From Iris pallida (lineage: Eukaryota > Streptophyta > Magnoliopsida > Asparagales > Iridaceae): a stretch of DNA of 64,000 nt. How positions within the stretch are numbered: the stretch's first letter is position 1; each line of letters starts with the position of its first letter. The stretch spans positions 15,239,261 to 15,303,260 of the forward strand of contig JANAVB010003400.1 of NCBI GenBank assembly GCA_029216955.1, given 5' to 3'. Both the position numbers and the translations under genes were made by a program. Below the pieces are notes generated by a model. The model was not told the DNA's origin, did not search any database, and was given only the letters and a program-made list of their open reading frames with translations. Below, one piece after another: positions 32,291 through 46,898 of the stretch.

Positions 32291-32858
32291 ATTTCACACT
32301 TAGGCGCATGAAGGTTGTGCACCATTTTGTTTTTTTTATGCTTCTACAGTGGTACGCCCAAGGACATTCACCAAGGCTTCAACTAACCCATTGGCTGCGG
32401 TATTGTATATTGAAGAAGCTATGTTCTGGATCTAGTTTTTATCATAAAATCGATAGAATGCATGATTCACAAAATGTGGTCAATTATCATGAATAATCTT
32501 TCAAGGAAACCCGAAGCGATAGATGACATGGTGCATGATGAAGCTCATTATATTAGATGTCTTCACTTCAATGAGGGGTATAGCTTCTGCCTATTTGGAA
32601 AAATAATCAATTGTTGCCAGAATAAATCGATGTCCTCTAGAAGAATGAGGGCTGATATGACCTATAATATCTATACCTCATGATTGGAATGGCCATGACA
32701 CGGCCATCGGATGGAAAAATTTTGCAGGTTGATGAATAGTTAGCATGAATTTGGCATGCCCCCTATTTTATAGTATATCCTATAGTGCCAATAACTATAG
32801 TAGGCCAATAATAATCCGTACACTTTAATCGATCATAAAGCTTAGGACTTGGTTTATG
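32291..32858 (-). pseudogene. Tat-type integrase, first copy (right part missing)
   Basis: Minus-strand reading across stops and shifts gives DYYWPTIV and CQIHANY (end of the zinc-binding region), then the catalytic core: GIDIIGHISPHSSRGHRFIL with the first Asp, HDN-PHFVNHAF with the second Asp, and AANGLVEA with the Glu of the D,D-35-E triad. Stops occur at several Trp-like positions. It is cut on the right by the LTR element at 32859. Confidence 0.8.
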
Positions 32859-35275
32859 TGTCACGCCCCGCTCCCGTAGGACAGATCGTCCTCGCTAAGA
32901 CGTGATACCGCACGAGCCTAGATTGTGCTCGTGCAAGGCGGGTTCCATAACGGCCGATTATAGCGGCTGCGACGGGGTCGTCGCACAGAAGTCCCGTGCA
33001 AAGACATTGATTTATAGCAGCGGAATTAAAGAAGAACACATGAACACAAGTCATTCAAAAGAATCTCTTTTATTGATATTGAATACAAGATTACATCTGG
33101 GGGCGCAAGGCCAAATTACAATGTCTCTCGTGCTCACTTTTCTCACATTTACAAGTCACTCTGCTCTCTCTCATCTCTCGATACAATACTTGAATCCAGC
33201 GGAAGCTTCGGAAGGCGATGTCCATACATTATGTCCTGTATAAGTCTTCAGTTCACGCGGCCGCACGCTTCGACTCGCCAAGGAACTCCGTGCCTCGACG
33301 CATCCAAGCGAGCTCCGCACCACGAGCTTCTACCTGTGCCTGCACATGAAACACTGTGTGGGTGTCAGTACCACTGTACTGGTGGAGTGAGCTCCTCGCC
33401 CACCCATACAAAATCTATACGTTTCATTTACTTTGTGCGACATAAACCCTTTTATGATTGTCTTTCTATTCTTGCCTTAGGATCAGTTTTAGGACCGGCA
33501 CCCTAGCGCAACTTTTGTATCGGGACCATCCCGTGCTTGCAATGTCAACGTTAACTCATACTTTGTCGCTAGACCACTTTTCGTGCCAACAACGTTAACA
33601 TATCAAGTCGTGTTTGCCTTACGGCCATAATCAGAGACGCAGCTACACGAAAGACTCTATTTCCTTGCCTCTAGACCTTTCTCGTGCTTGCATTGTTGAC
33701 GCACCGACTTATACTTATCTTTTGTGCCAAACTCTGGGACGTAATGACTCGGTCGTGCCATAACTCGATTCGTGCTTCAATATCACCGAGGCAGTACCTC
33801 CTTGCTTAGTCTCGCATACACTTGTGTTTTTGACAACGCGACCGTGCCTCATAACTCAACGTAACTTCACACAACATGCCCTACGGCCCTTTTTGACTTA
33901 ACTCGCAACTTAACAGTCGATGCCACATCTCGTGCCGAAGCACGTCGCCTTCGCTGTAGCCAAATCTTAGGCTCAGACATTGTGTCTTTTTAACTCATAC
34001 ATATTCAACTCAATCCAAAGGCACCTACGCGGATTGCCGCCCGTGCCGACACATCTATATGAATGGTCACTGGCCTATCCAGCCATATTGGACATAAAAC
34101 TTACCATGTCAGTTGTTAATAATTTATATTAAGTGTTTGTTATGGGATTGGCCTAACCAGCCGCCTTGGACGTAGCCTGGCAGTACGGGACCCTTTCAAC
34201 GCAGGTAGCGAGCCCCGATGAAAGTCCCCGTCTTACCGATCGCCTTACCAGCGTTGCCTATTACCCAGCTCGGCTACAACCAGTTTCTTCCTAGGCCGAG
34301 ACGGTCCCGTGGCCCCGGAATTCCGCTCGAAGAAACCACTCCTTGTCGACAAGTTGTCCAAGTTCATAAGGGTTTACATGGTGTATTTTAAGATACCGTT
34401 GGGGCTTGTTATGTGATCAATTCATTTACTTGGTTATTTTACTCTTTCCACTCTTTGTACTTCCTGTGCAGAGCCCCTAACCAGGGTTGCCTTGGCGACT
34501 AACCATCGCTTAGACTCAACATTCCTTGAACTCAGGGAACGGCTACTGCATAGCCTTCCAACTTGACTTGAACATAACGTGTTTCCTTAAGTATCGACCG
34601 ACCGTGGCTAACTTTCCACTGAACCGACCGTGGCTCGTGCTTCTAAACCGACTCGTGTTCTACGTAACGTTGTCGCCCAAGTCTTACTTTATATGACGGG
34701 CCTTGGGGTCGTGGGACTATTTATCTTGACAACCGCAGAATGAGCGGGACAGCACGTAGAACAACTTAGGTCGACCGGCATTACTTTGCCTAACTCACTC
34801 AAGCCTACAACTTAACCCAAGGGACGAGCAAAGGCTATGCCAAGCCTTGCGGGACAGGACCGAGCATGCTTTAGCAAGCATTTGTGCGGGCGACGCCTAT
34901 GACTTAGGCTAACTCTCAGCTTTTGCACCGAAGACCAACTTTCCTTCTCCCAAGTCACGGGACGAAGGACCGAGTGTCATTTTTAAAGCATGCCGTGTAC
35001 CAACTCTAAGCCGACAGTGGGACGTTTTCCATGTTCTAACTCGATTCAAACCGTCGGGATTATTCCCTTAGCTATGTGGATGCGTAGCTTTTATTTATCA
35101 AGCCTAACTTGTGCAAATTGAAAACACGATTTATTATGTGAAGGCAAAGATGAGGAGAGTTCACCGAAACTACCCCACCTGAGCGATGTCTCCGAGCAAG
35201 CCGTTTGCAAGGCTAAGGCCGAACGCCGTCGGCGTTTCGATTCCTCCGATTGACTTTGCGGGACGGGACACTACA
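32859..35275 (-). mobile_element. 3' LTR of a gag/pol-less LTR element, first copy
   Basis: 2417 bases, tgtcacgcccc ... gggacactaca. Preceded by ttatg (32854-32858), the left target-site duplicate. It matches the LTR starting at 37760 with about 20 differences over the full 2.4 kb (full comparison made with the complete copy at 57800). No ORF of note. Confidence 0.85.
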
Positions 35276-37759
35276 TCATACACCACTCAGAACAAGTCTC
35301 GTCCTCGAGACTTTCCTGAAGGCAAGCTATCCTACCATTTCTATGGCCAAGACTTAATCGTACACGTTTCGCCTACGCGTTCCTTCGATTCCGAGCCACG
35401 CTCGCACTAATATCAATCTTTCCTTTAACACGAATTCAAGATCTCGACACACTCCCATCTTTCAAGCCTTGCTTGAACTCGTCGCATCACTTGGCTGGAT
35501 CGTGCACGCATTCCAAGCGTCCCCAAAATACATGCATTCAGCCAAGCCGCATGATAGAAAATTTGTCATTCTCACCCGAGTCGCATCGTGCACATACCCA
35601 GGCGTCCCTGAAATATATGCATGTCAGCCGAGTCTCGTGAGCAGGGTTTCCTATATTCGTGATTTCCATGCATTCCAATCCTCAAGATCAATCTTTTCGA
35701 TTAGCTAACACTTGCAACAGGGCGTCTCGCCTAACCGCTAGGCTATTTCTTTTCGAGGCTAAGTCAATGTCAGGATTGGAATCATAGTTCCCCAACAATA
35801 ATGCCAACACTGACCCCAATCCTAGGGTCAAACCAAAGTCGATAGTAAGGGATTTTCTACCCCAGCTCGCGTCACTCAGATTTCTAAACATCAAGCACGA
35901 TCACCTAATTCGCATTACGGCACGCGTTGTGTATATTCAAATCCCTTCAATTCACCAATTCTAACCAATTCATGTATTCGATCATGAGGTCGTCTCGCTC
36001 GACAATACGTTGCGCCCCAATCTCACGCGAGTCTGATAATCCGCGGTGGTTTATGAATCACCATGCAACGCTCCCGCAGAATAATCATTCTCATCGGGGC
36101 GTAACTCTTGTTTGAGTTTAGACTCATTCATTCTCGATACGCGAATTGGACCTACTCAATCCTCAAGTTCAATCGACAAGCACACAAATTCAATCTCGAG
36201 TCTATCTTCGCGTCAAACCACAAGTCGAAGCACAAATTGTCGCACCGTACAAGTTCGACCACTCCCGCTGTATGAGTCACCATACCAGCGCTCACGCAGA
36301 GTGATCGCCCTAATCGGTGTGACGCATGTGCGAGGCTAGAGTAGCGCTCGCATAAGACAAGAACGTCAATGTTGTGGTTATCGACAAAGCAAATCCAAAT
36401 ATTCTAGTTTTCATCCAAGCTAAGTTTGATCGTCATTCATTCAACTTAGAAAATCCTCGAGCCAAGTCTATCTTTTCCTCGATAAATTTCAACATCACGA
36501 GTATAGCATCCATCGGACAATGACATTTTGCACGATCGTTATTCGCCGATTTGGAGTACCTCCGAGTTATTGCATATCGATCTTTGATACGCCTCAATAC
36601 CATTGACGATATGCGTAACCTGACGATCTTCCTTGCAACCAATTTCGAGTTGTGCATTGATGCTGTCATCCGAACTGGATATTCCTCAATTTTCTCGATA
36701 CTCAAGATCAAGTTCAGTCGCTTTTCCTCAAGCTCGTTTCAAGATCGTTATTCAAAACTCAAGTCACATTTCAGTTGCATCAATCCGATATCGCACGCGC
36801 GATCCTCTAAGTTTCCTCGATCAAGACCATTCAATTTCATTCATCGTTCAGAATGTTTTCTAACTCACGTTGCTCATTCACAAGTTGTCCGAACGAGATG
36901 CTCGTTCGGGACATTCGAAGTCACGACCAACTAGGCGTGACGCGTTCTAAAGCTTTGCGCGATCGCATCGCCTCGCCGACATACTCGTAATCCTCAATAT
37001 TCACTCGAACAATTTCCAAGTCAAACCATACACCACTCGGATTCGAGCCATGCAATCTAGTCCTCAATCACGTTCGCATCGTACGCTAAGACATCCTTCA
37101 GATTCGTTCGACGAATCACTAGCGTAGTCGCTCGCGTCGTATCGACGCGCTAAGTCATTCGCACTATTTCTTCAAAATCCAAATCAATCTTTTGTGTACG
37201 CCTAAGCGTTAGTTCGATAGCGTTTCTATCGTTAGACACTCTAAGTGTATCTCCGTTCCCGACCGAGCAATACTTGTTATCGCTCGCGATTCGTTTGCAC
37301 CAAGGGTCGAGGTGCGCGACGCGAAACACAACTTAGCCAAAAGGCCGTGTGCATAGCCATCATGTGCGGACTATATTCCGAGTTTGCACACTCAATTGCT
37401 AGGGTCGACGTTGGACTAATTAGGCATGCACGCGACTTGCTAAGGTCAACGTAGGACTATTCGGGCACACGTGCGACTTTGCTAACATTTGCACATATCT
37501 TCTATCGAGTCAAGTTTGCAACGTTCGGCACAAAGGCCCTATCGACGCATTTTGGCAACGGCCTACCAATGCATTGATTGAACGCTTGTACGAGCTTTCA
37601 AAAATATTTAGACTTATTGTATGGACATGCCGAGGGACATCTGAGAGAGAGCGCACCAACGATAACAACTTGCGGAAGCAACAGAGTTTTGCGGAAACAT
37701 CGAAGTTAAAGAATTCAGTCGACGGTCCAAGGACGTAAAGCCGTGCTCTGATACCACTA
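35276..37759 (-). mobile_element. internal region of the gag/pol-less element, first copy
   Basis: 2484 bases with no gag, protease or pol signal on either strand; the longest open stretch is about 127 codons (36551-36934) without recognisable features. CG dinucleotides and tcg triplets are frequent. The right end carries the iMet primer site. Size and structure fit a LARD-like non-autonomous element. Confidence 0.75.
37745..37756 (-). other. primer-binding site for initiator tRNA-Met
   Basis: gctctgatacca on the plus strand, i.e. TGGTATCAGAGC on the minus, three bases from the LTR at 37760. This is the classic plant retrotransposon primer site and fixes the element's direction (minus). Confidence 0.9.
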
Positions 37760-39457
37760 TGTCACGCCCCGCTCCCGTAGGACAGATCGTCCTCGCTAAG
37801 GCGTGATGCCGCACGAGCCTAGATTGCGCTCGTGCAAGGCGGGTTCCATAACGGCCGATTACAGCGGCTGCGACGGGGTCGTCGCACAGAAGTCCCGTGC
37901 AGAGACATTGATTTATAGCAGCGGAATTAAAGAAGAACACATGAACACAAGTCATTCAAAAGAATCTCTTTTATTGATATTGAATACAAGATTACATCTG
38001 GGGGCGCAAGGCCAAATTACAATGTCTCTCGTGCTCACTTTTCTCACATTTACAAGTCACTCTGCTCTCTCTCTCTCGATACAATACTTGAATCCAGCGG
38101 AAGCTTCGGAAGGCGATGTCCATACATTATGTCCTGTATAAGTATTCAGTTCACGCGGCCGCACGCTTCGACTCGCCAAGGAACTCCGTACCTCGACGCA
38201 TCCAAGCGAGCTCCGCACCACGAGCTTCTACCTGTGCCTGCACATGAAACACTGTGTGGGTGTCAGTACCACTGTACTGGTGGAATGAGCTCCTCGCCCA
38301 CCCATACAAAACCTACACGTTTCATTTACTTTGTGCGACATAAACCCTTTTATGATTGTCTTTCTATTCTTGCCTTAGGATCAGTTTTAGGACCGGCACC
38401 CTAGCGCAACTTTTGTATCGGGACCATCCCGTGCTTGCAATGTCAACGTTAACTCATACTTTGTCGCTAGACCACTTCTCGTGCCAACAACGTTAACATA
38501 TCAAGTCGTGTTTGCCTTACGGCCATAATCAGAGACGCAGCTACACGAAAGACTCTATTTCCTTGCCTCTAGACCTTTCTCGTGCTTGCATTGTTGACGC
38601 ACCGACTTATACTTATCTTTTGTGCCAAACTCTGGGACGTAATGACTCGGTCGTGCCATAACTCGATTCGTGCTTCAATATCACCGAGGCAGTACCTCCT
38701 TGCTTAGTCTCGCATACACTTATGTTTTTGACAACGCGACCGTGCCTCATAACTCAACGTAACTTCACACAACATGCCCTACGGCCCTTTTTGACTTAAC
38801 TCGCAACTTAACAGTCGACGCCACATCTCGTGCCGAAGCACGTCGCCTTCGCTGTAGCCAAATCTTAGGCTCAGACATTGTGTCTTTTTAACTCATACAT
38901 ATTCAACTCAATCCAAAGGCACCTACGCGGATTGCCGCCCGTGCCGACACATCTATATGAATGGTCACTGGCCTATCCAGCCATATTGGACATAAAACTT
39001 ACCATGTCAGTTGTTAATAATTTATATTAAGTGTTTGTTATGGGATTGGCCTAACCAGCCACCTAGGACGTAGCCTGGCAGTACGGGACCCTTTCAACGC
39101 AGGTAGCGAGCCCCGATGAAAGTTCCCGTCTTACCGATCGTCTTACCAGCGTTGCCTATTACCCAGCTCGGCTACAACCAGTTTCTTCCTAGGCCGAGAC
39201 GGTCCCGTGGCCCCGGAATTCCGCTCGAAGAAACCACTCCTTGTCGACAAGTTGTCCAAGTTCATAAGGGTTTACATGGTGTATTTTAAGATACCGTTGG
39301 GGCTTGTTATGTGATCAATTCATTTACTTGGTTATTTTACTCTTTCCACTCTTTGTACTTCCTGTGCAGAGCCCCTAACCAGGGTTGCCTTGGCGACTAA
39401 CCATCGCTTAGACTCAACATTCCTTGAACTCAGGGAACGGCTACTGCATAGCCTTCC
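37760..39457 (-). mobile_element. 5' LTR of the gag/pol-less element, cut by the N run
   Basis: Same start as the left LTR, stopping at the assembly gap after 1698 bases. It carries the base variants of the 57800 LTR (for example ggtggaatg and aacctacac), not those of its own left partner. Confidence 0.85.
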
Positions 39458-39470
39458 NNNNNNNNNNNNN
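39458..39470. other. assembly gap (13 N)
   Basis: Run of N between the first and second copies of the 20-kb segment. Confidence 0.99.
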
Positions 39471-41600
39471 TGAAGAAGAATGAAATAGTGAACACAATAG
39501 TTAAATACCCTTGAGAACGTGATGCAAGGGATAAATACAATGATGAAACAAATGTAACAAGTGATGATGGACATACAAACAACCCTGGTTCCACCTTAAT
39601 CAGCCCTGCAGCTCAAACTGCTCAAGATGTAGTTGGATTAGCTTCAAATCCAACTTATTCTCTGATTGTTGAAGGTGTTCATATACCAGTAATGTAGCAG
39701 ACACAACCAACTGTCACTCAACCGACTACTTCACAACAAGTATTCGATCATCAGGAAGTTATTCGAGCTTTAAATGCTCGTTTAGATTCCATGAGTCATC
39801 AGGGAGCATCCCAACCTTATCCTCCAGAGTGGGAAAATGTCGTTTGTCCTTCAAAATACAAGCCACAATCCCTGATCCTTTATGATGGCCTACAGTCGCC
39901 CTAGCAGCACTTGACATGCTTCTATTCACAGATAGTGCATATTAATTCTAAGGGATGATGCACTTTGGTCTAAGATATTCATTGATACTTTGAAGGGGGT
40001 GGCCTTCGACTAGTTTTACAGTCTGGCCAATGACTTCATCAAAAGCTTCAAGGACTTGAAAAGATTATTCTTAGCCAAGTTTTATGAAGGAGAAGTTAAT
40101 GTCTCCACGTCGACATTATTCTCAACGAAGCAAAAGGAGAAGGACCATCAAACGCTTCAAGTAGCTTGCTTTGAAGTTACACTCTGGGACTCCTTAGCCT
40201 GTACTTATTGATACTTTTCGGCATACTTTCTTGCTTACTGTCAGATTCTATTAAGGATCGGGCAACTATGATGAGTGGCCAACTTTATTGTAATTGTCGA
40301 TAAAGCAGAGAAGGCAATGAGGATCTATATCTAATCGAGCTTAAAACACCCGATGACAAGGGCAAGTATCCCCAAATATAATAATTCTGGGTACAATAGT
40401 AAAGGAAATGAGACTGTTAGTATTTCTAAGGTTGCTTCTTAGTCAAAGAAAAAGGTTCATGCTACTCAAAAGCCTAAGCCTCAATACTCCTTCGGTGAAG
40501 AACATATGGTTGATATCTTCCATATTCTGATAAAGAGCAATAAACTGAAGTTGCTCTCCACGAAGGCCAGATAAGGGGAAAATATCGATGATCCCAAGTA
40601 CTGCCTCTATCACCGGTATGTGCATCATCCTACTAAGAATTTTTATATATTAAAAAATAGGGAGCAATTGTTTGATTCCATAGCCATCAAACTGCACACA
40701 GATTAGAAGTAGGTTGTTGCAAATCTGGTTTCTCTACAATTTAGGGATTTTCCTTCTCTAGAAGTCTAAGATGGTGTCGTTCTGATACCAAGGTCAACAT
40801 AAATATTGTCAATCTTCCACCAGCCCATGGTCAAGCAGCAGGACTAGTTCTGCTCACTACCTAGCATGGTGAGGTCATGTGGGTTCATCTTGACATCCTT
40901 CAGGACATGAATTACAAAGTTACTACTTCAGCCTCAAAGCTTTAGCAGCAAAGAAGAAAGGAAGGCCATGCAATATGGTCAGTGAAGCTTTAATTAGAGA
41001 AACTAGGTCGAGGAAAACGTATTTCTGAACCTACGATCAAGAACAAGAAGATACTCCTCCTCCTGCTACTCATGTCTTTCCTATACCTGCTGTTCCAGTA
41101 GTATCTAAAGCATGTCGGACGAAGCCAACAACGTCGTATAAAGCAAAGCAAAAGAGGTTAGATTTGACATGTCCTTGATGAAGCAAGCATCTCAAGGGCT
41201 TGACAAGCCTTGCAACTTTAATATATTGACATAGCTTGACAATACTCCAGCTCGACTGTCCATCTTTGAGCTTCTTCGTCTCGATAAAGAGATCCAGGAT
41301 GCTTTGGGTGACATTACAACATGCTGAATCATATCTGTCATATATTGCAGAACCAACTGATGACCTTTCAACTTGCCTCCATTGTTACAATATGACAGAT
41401 AAGATCCATAACATTCATTCTCATAGGAGAATATGTTATTAAAGAATAACCATCATGACCGAGCCCTGTACTATACTGGATATATCGGGGCCATCAAATT
41501 AGATCGGATGCGTATTGATCATGGTTCCTCTCTTAGTATTATTCTGGAGAGTCTGGTCAACTTTTGGGGATTCCGAGGATGAATTATTAGACCATGTTAT
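39471..41600 (+). pseudogene. degraded Tat-type gag and protease, second copy
   Basis: Same content as 19256-21395, with extra single-base deletions (for example cccaaaata for ccccaaaataa near 40375). The N-terminal gag part (18961-19255) is absent here. Confidence 0.75.
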
Positions 41601-41660
41601 GATCCAAATTAATGTTGAGCAGTTATATTTAGTTATATGGTATGTATTTCTGTATCATGT

Positions 41661-42240
41661 TACGTCCCTCTAGGACCTGGTGACCTCTTCAGGTATAGAC
41701 GATCAACAGTATCCTGAGGAGTATAGATTTCGACTAGTCTCTTCCTTTTTTTCTTTACGGACTATATGACTTTCTCCTAGACAGTGATCTTATTTTATTC
41801 TTTATCATGTATTCCAATATATTCTTTATACCCGCTTAGTAATGGATTTGTCTCCATCCAACAACTTATCCATTAACAATTGATTTAATGATATATTATT
41901 CTTTTATTTTTTTGGGTGAGATTTAGTGAGCCATGATTATCTTTATATTGCAATTACAGCTTACGTATATTTAGTATACGGCGGCATATACATTATCTAG
42001 TCCTATGTATTGGGACTAGGGTGTTACATATTTTTGTGGTGGACCATGTAGGTCAAAAAATATTATTTCAGTTACGTTACTATACCGAACAAGCCTGCAT
42101 ATAGATTAGAGTCTAGGATCTCATGTACATGCTTGATCTTCTACCCTGATTCCAAATTCGAACTCCCGTTTGGCTGCCTTGATTTGCATCTTGTTTGATT
42201 TTTCTACCGAAAATCTTATTTCTCATGCTTAATTGATTAG
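41661..42240 (+). mobile_element. truncated LTR with leader, second copy
   Basis: LTR end ...gtgttaca at 42028 and primer site tggtggaccatgtaggtc at 42037-42054, as at 21455-22040. Confidence 0.6.
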
Positions 42241-42604
42241 AAGATGACAACACTAGTATATGCCCTATAGGTCAATTATATGGCTCGATGGATTACCTTG
42301 ACAATTAAAGATGCACTAGAGGTTATATTTAAGATAGAAGGCATTAAATTAATATTGGAGATCGATGATCCCTATTTTCCTTAAAGGTACGATCATGTAC
42401 AAGGATTAGTAAATTCTAAGTTGGGTAATAGTGATGTTATCAATGATAGTTTGAAATTTTATTTATTAAGGAGACTGCTAGATGTTGTTTATAAGATAAC
42501 CGAGATAATTTATTTGAGAAAACAAGGTGTTTTGATTTGTAAGATTTTTAGAAATATTTATAACTTATTGGGCTTAATGGATATTTATAACTTATTGGGC
42601 TAAT

Positions 42605-42653
<49 letters not shown>

Positions 42654-43631
42654 TTATATATATATAATATATATATATATTATTTATTTATTTAATATAT
42701 ATGTATACATATATATGTGTGTAATTTTGGAGGCTACGAATTGACTTGAAGATAAGATATATTAAAGAAGGAATTTAAATTTCAAGTGTTGTCATGTGGG
42801 ATTAAAATTACTAAAGTCGAAGAATTTTGATTCAATTTAATTTTGAAGATAGTAATGTGATAAGGATTATCTCAAGATTTGATTAGAAATTTTTTGCAAG
42901 TTTTTATCCTTGACGGTCTATAATGGTTAAGGAAAAATGGTGCATTATTTTGATAATTAAATTATGCATATTGAGAAACTTTTGAGAAAACTCGAATTTA
43001 AGGATTTGGACTTTATCTTGATAGGAAACTAAGATGGACATGGTGCCATCATAATGTGATTAGGAGTGTCTCACCTTAGTTGCCATATCACCTATGACCA
43101 TGATAGTTGTATACACAAGTGTAGTTAGTCATCGGCCAAGCCATGTAACTACATCATCGTCTCGATTTACTCATCCTTTCTTCAATCCTAGATCCATTAT
43201 CATCACCTTCTAATATTTGAAACTTATGAATGATTAGAATCTTTTTCTTGATCGCATCCCAATCTAAGAGACTATCTTCTCTCAAGGAACCATGTCTCAC
43301 AGCCTATAATTATTTCATCTCGAATTCTTAACCCTTAATATTCTTTATTTCGTGCGATTAAGTAGCAACCCTCATTCATTACCCAAACATTACCATGATC
43401 TTTGAACCCAACCATATGGGCTTCTTTTCCCTCTTAATTGATTGCTTCCATCATGAAGGACTATCATTAAACTCTTCATGACTCATGCAACCTTGTCCTT
43501 AACATATTTTCCTTGTGCGAAGTTGAGAAACGATCATGATACCCTTTGGTTAGAAAGGGCTGGATTAGAAAACCCTTATAGGAAATTGGTACGAATAAGA
43601 TGGTTGAGTGATTATAGGCATAAGTGGAACT

Positions 43632-46098
43632 TGTCACGACCTGCTTCCACTTTTGGGATACGAGTTCGTAGCCAAGTCTAGCCTACGTCGCAGCATCGGC
43701 GGTTGTATGTTGTCCATAATAACATGGTCCACAACAAGAATAATATGAACATAACACCACATCTAAACCATCAAAGATATATCCAATAGTCTCAACAATA
43801 AACTAAAGAAAACTGTCAAAATAATTTACTACAACTCAGTAGTCTTGGGAACAACCCGGTAGCAGATAAGTAAACTAGAATTCAAAACTATGACCATTAA
43901 CTAATGGGAAAGCATAATAAAGAAATATATATTAACATCAGTACCAGAATCTGGTACGTCAGTAATGCCAGTATCGCCAACATATGCACCGTAGACCTCA
44001 AGACAGGTGACGTCGTCTAAAGCTGAAGAATAGTTATCCAGTCAAGATTGCAGCAAGATCACCATAACACTACACTACATAATATGTCATACAAGCATGA
44101 AGAAATAATACAAGGAAGATAAACTATAGGCATGACATGATATGATAAGAAGAGTACAGTTATAACATGAGAACAATATGAAAGTAGACTCGATGGAAGA
44201 AAATAAATGGACAATATAGCAATAAGAGATCACGTGTATTGTTTGTTTTAGAATAACAATGTTCAACATGTTTTTGGATTAGGAATCGGATAGTCAACAC
44301 TGAGGTGTATTGACTGAACAATTAAATATTGTAAGACGGTCCCCTGACCAATAAACTTTAGGCCACACTGGGGTACCACATTTCTACTAGTCATATTCTC
44401 CCACCCGGCTAACTCACAAGTACATGTCCAACACGATAACATTAACAATACGATAAACAGTAAACTTCATAAGAAAAAGTAAGAGATGAACATGTACTCT
44501 CTATGATTCTAACTCTCGTGTACAAGCGGTAATCATGATGAATCTAGAACGACGACAACAAGAAGTAATAGTGAAAAGATGATAGAAAGATATAGCAGTA
44601 CAAAATAAAGATAATATATATCATAGTGAAACTTGCCTATTTCCTAGAAAAACTATTTTCACGAGTCGAGGATGAAAGAACTCTGGCCTATAAGCTACCA
44701 ACCTATATCATATCATCGCACCACGAACCGTGAACGAAAACCACAAATCAGTTCTAAGATTCCTAATCTAAAAATCATGAGAAAATGGCTAATGGGTTAA
44801 CCTATCTAATATTATTTAATTCTGAAATAAATTACTCAAAAATATAATCTAACCTAATAATAATCTAAAATATAATATAAACAAGGAATTTGGCTGTAGA
44901 AAGTTATTGTTCCAATTTTGAATCTATGCACACAAATCAAGGCACCGTTGACTAACTAGTCAAATATTATGAACTCGATGATTGGAGGGTGCATCTTTGT
45001 GATTTCAGCACCACAAGTGCATCGAATTGACCTGCCGCAAAATCACGATTTGGTCAAAAGTGACGTCGTTATGGCTAGCCGTGACCAAATCGATGAATTA
45101 TGTCAAATCTGAGTTCAACGAATTAAATAAAATACTAAATGAATTTTTGAACTTCTAGGAAATTATATTTTGTAGATCTTCGTGTCAGCTTCCAAAACTT
45201 CAAACGGATCATAAAACAGAGTTCGAATCTCCCAAATTTCGAAAACAATACGACGCGTCAATTTTTGGACAATCGGCACTCAAATAAATCTCCAAAAATT
45301 CATGTAAATAATTACAGAAAATAAAATATTTTTTGGAAAACTAACATCGATACAGTTTTAACAAAAAAAGGGTAAAATGGACGTCGGGGTTGATCGCAAT
45401 CGCCTCGCAAAGTTGAAGGTCCTCCAAGATCAAACCACAAAAGGAGGTTGGAATAAAATAGGGTTTCTGAATATGCATGTATATAGGAGAGAGAGAGAGA
45501 GAGGAGCGCGAAAGATGTTCGCCCGATGGATGACTGGATAAATACTTATTTTAATTACAGAAATTTATTAAAAATTTACTTTAACTCCAAATAAATCCCA
45601 AAAAATCAGAAAAAATCTAAGAAAATTCTAGAAAATATTTCTAAGTGTCTAGACCTAAATAAAAGGTTTTGTCTCAAAATATTATCATGTGACCCAACAT
45701 AAATCCCAAAAGTCTATGAAAAATAAATTCTTTGGATTTTAATTATTAAAATCTCCTCCAGAAAAATTCAAAAAAATTCTAAAATATTCTAAAAAAATAT
45801 TTTTAGTCATCCAGTGCCCAAATAAAAAATTGGTCTCAAAATAACCTGAATGACTTTACAGTAAATCCTAAAAGTCCTTAAAAATAATAAACCCTTAAAA
45901 TATTAAGTACCTAAAAAATCTAAAAATTCTCAAAATATATAAATGATAGATAATATATTTAGGATTACCTGGAGCCCATAGTTACCCTAACTGATCCTAT
46001 AGTAGCATACTGCACCTATAGACTTTGGTACGACCTCCTTGTGATTCAAAAGCAAATCCTAAATAAAATTTAAAAAAATTTAGAAAGCAGGTGCTACA
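43632..46098 (-). mobile_element. 3' LTR, second copy of 23472-26002
   Basis: 2467 bases, 64 fewer than the first copy, same ends (tgtcacgacc, gtgctaca) and the same purine tract to its right. The PBS copy is at 46570-46587. Confidence 0.75.
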
Positions 46099-46898
46099 TA
46101 CTATCCCCCCAAAATATTTTTGTCTTCAAAATCAAACATAGCATAATATATAAATATAACCTTTATAGCCATTCTAAAAAATAATTCCTAGACTAGATCA
46201 TGGAGAGATAAAAATCCAAGGATAACTAAATCAAGCATACTATCAAGTAACTAGGCATGCACCCTATTTAATAACTATAACTAATGAGGCTTTAAGGAAA
46301 CCTAATTAGTTTACCTATACCTGCATAAAAAGTCATTAGACGATGGAAGGATTCAAGAAGATGCAAGTCAAGGGATAGATTGAAGTCAAAAATGGAGATC
46401 AATAATGTATCAAAGCATGTGGTGGAGATCCTGAAGTCTAATCCTATATGTGGATGATATGAACTCTCATAGTATTATTATAATATCTAATTTTAACACT
46501 ATTCGCATGCCCGTAATAGTACGACTAACTTAAGTAATACAACGAGTTTCGCAATCTTTAACAAAATTGGACCTGCATGGGCCACCATAGAACTATGTGG
46601 TAAACTCTGTTTACTACAATTAAGATTGAGAAGTTATTGCCTATTTATGAGGTTGCACGTTTATAGGATTAATGTTAGGTTGATCGAGCTTAGACATACA
46701 TGTAATCATCTTCTAGACTATATCCATTGACTTTATTTTCTATTATCTAAATTGCCTATTTTCGTTGAATGACATTTTTTTTCTTCACCCAATAATTTGA
46801 TCGTATTTCCTTATTGAGAAACTCTTGTATCTTCTCAAGCCTACCTACTCTAGTTATTTCTTATTTTCGGGGACAAAATTCTTGTAAGTTTGGTAGGA

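Noticed and set aside
36433..36934. Frames of 92 and 127 codons inside the LARD-like interior
   Set aside because: Overlapping frames on both strands, no recognisable domain, no codon bias; kept only as interior of the element.
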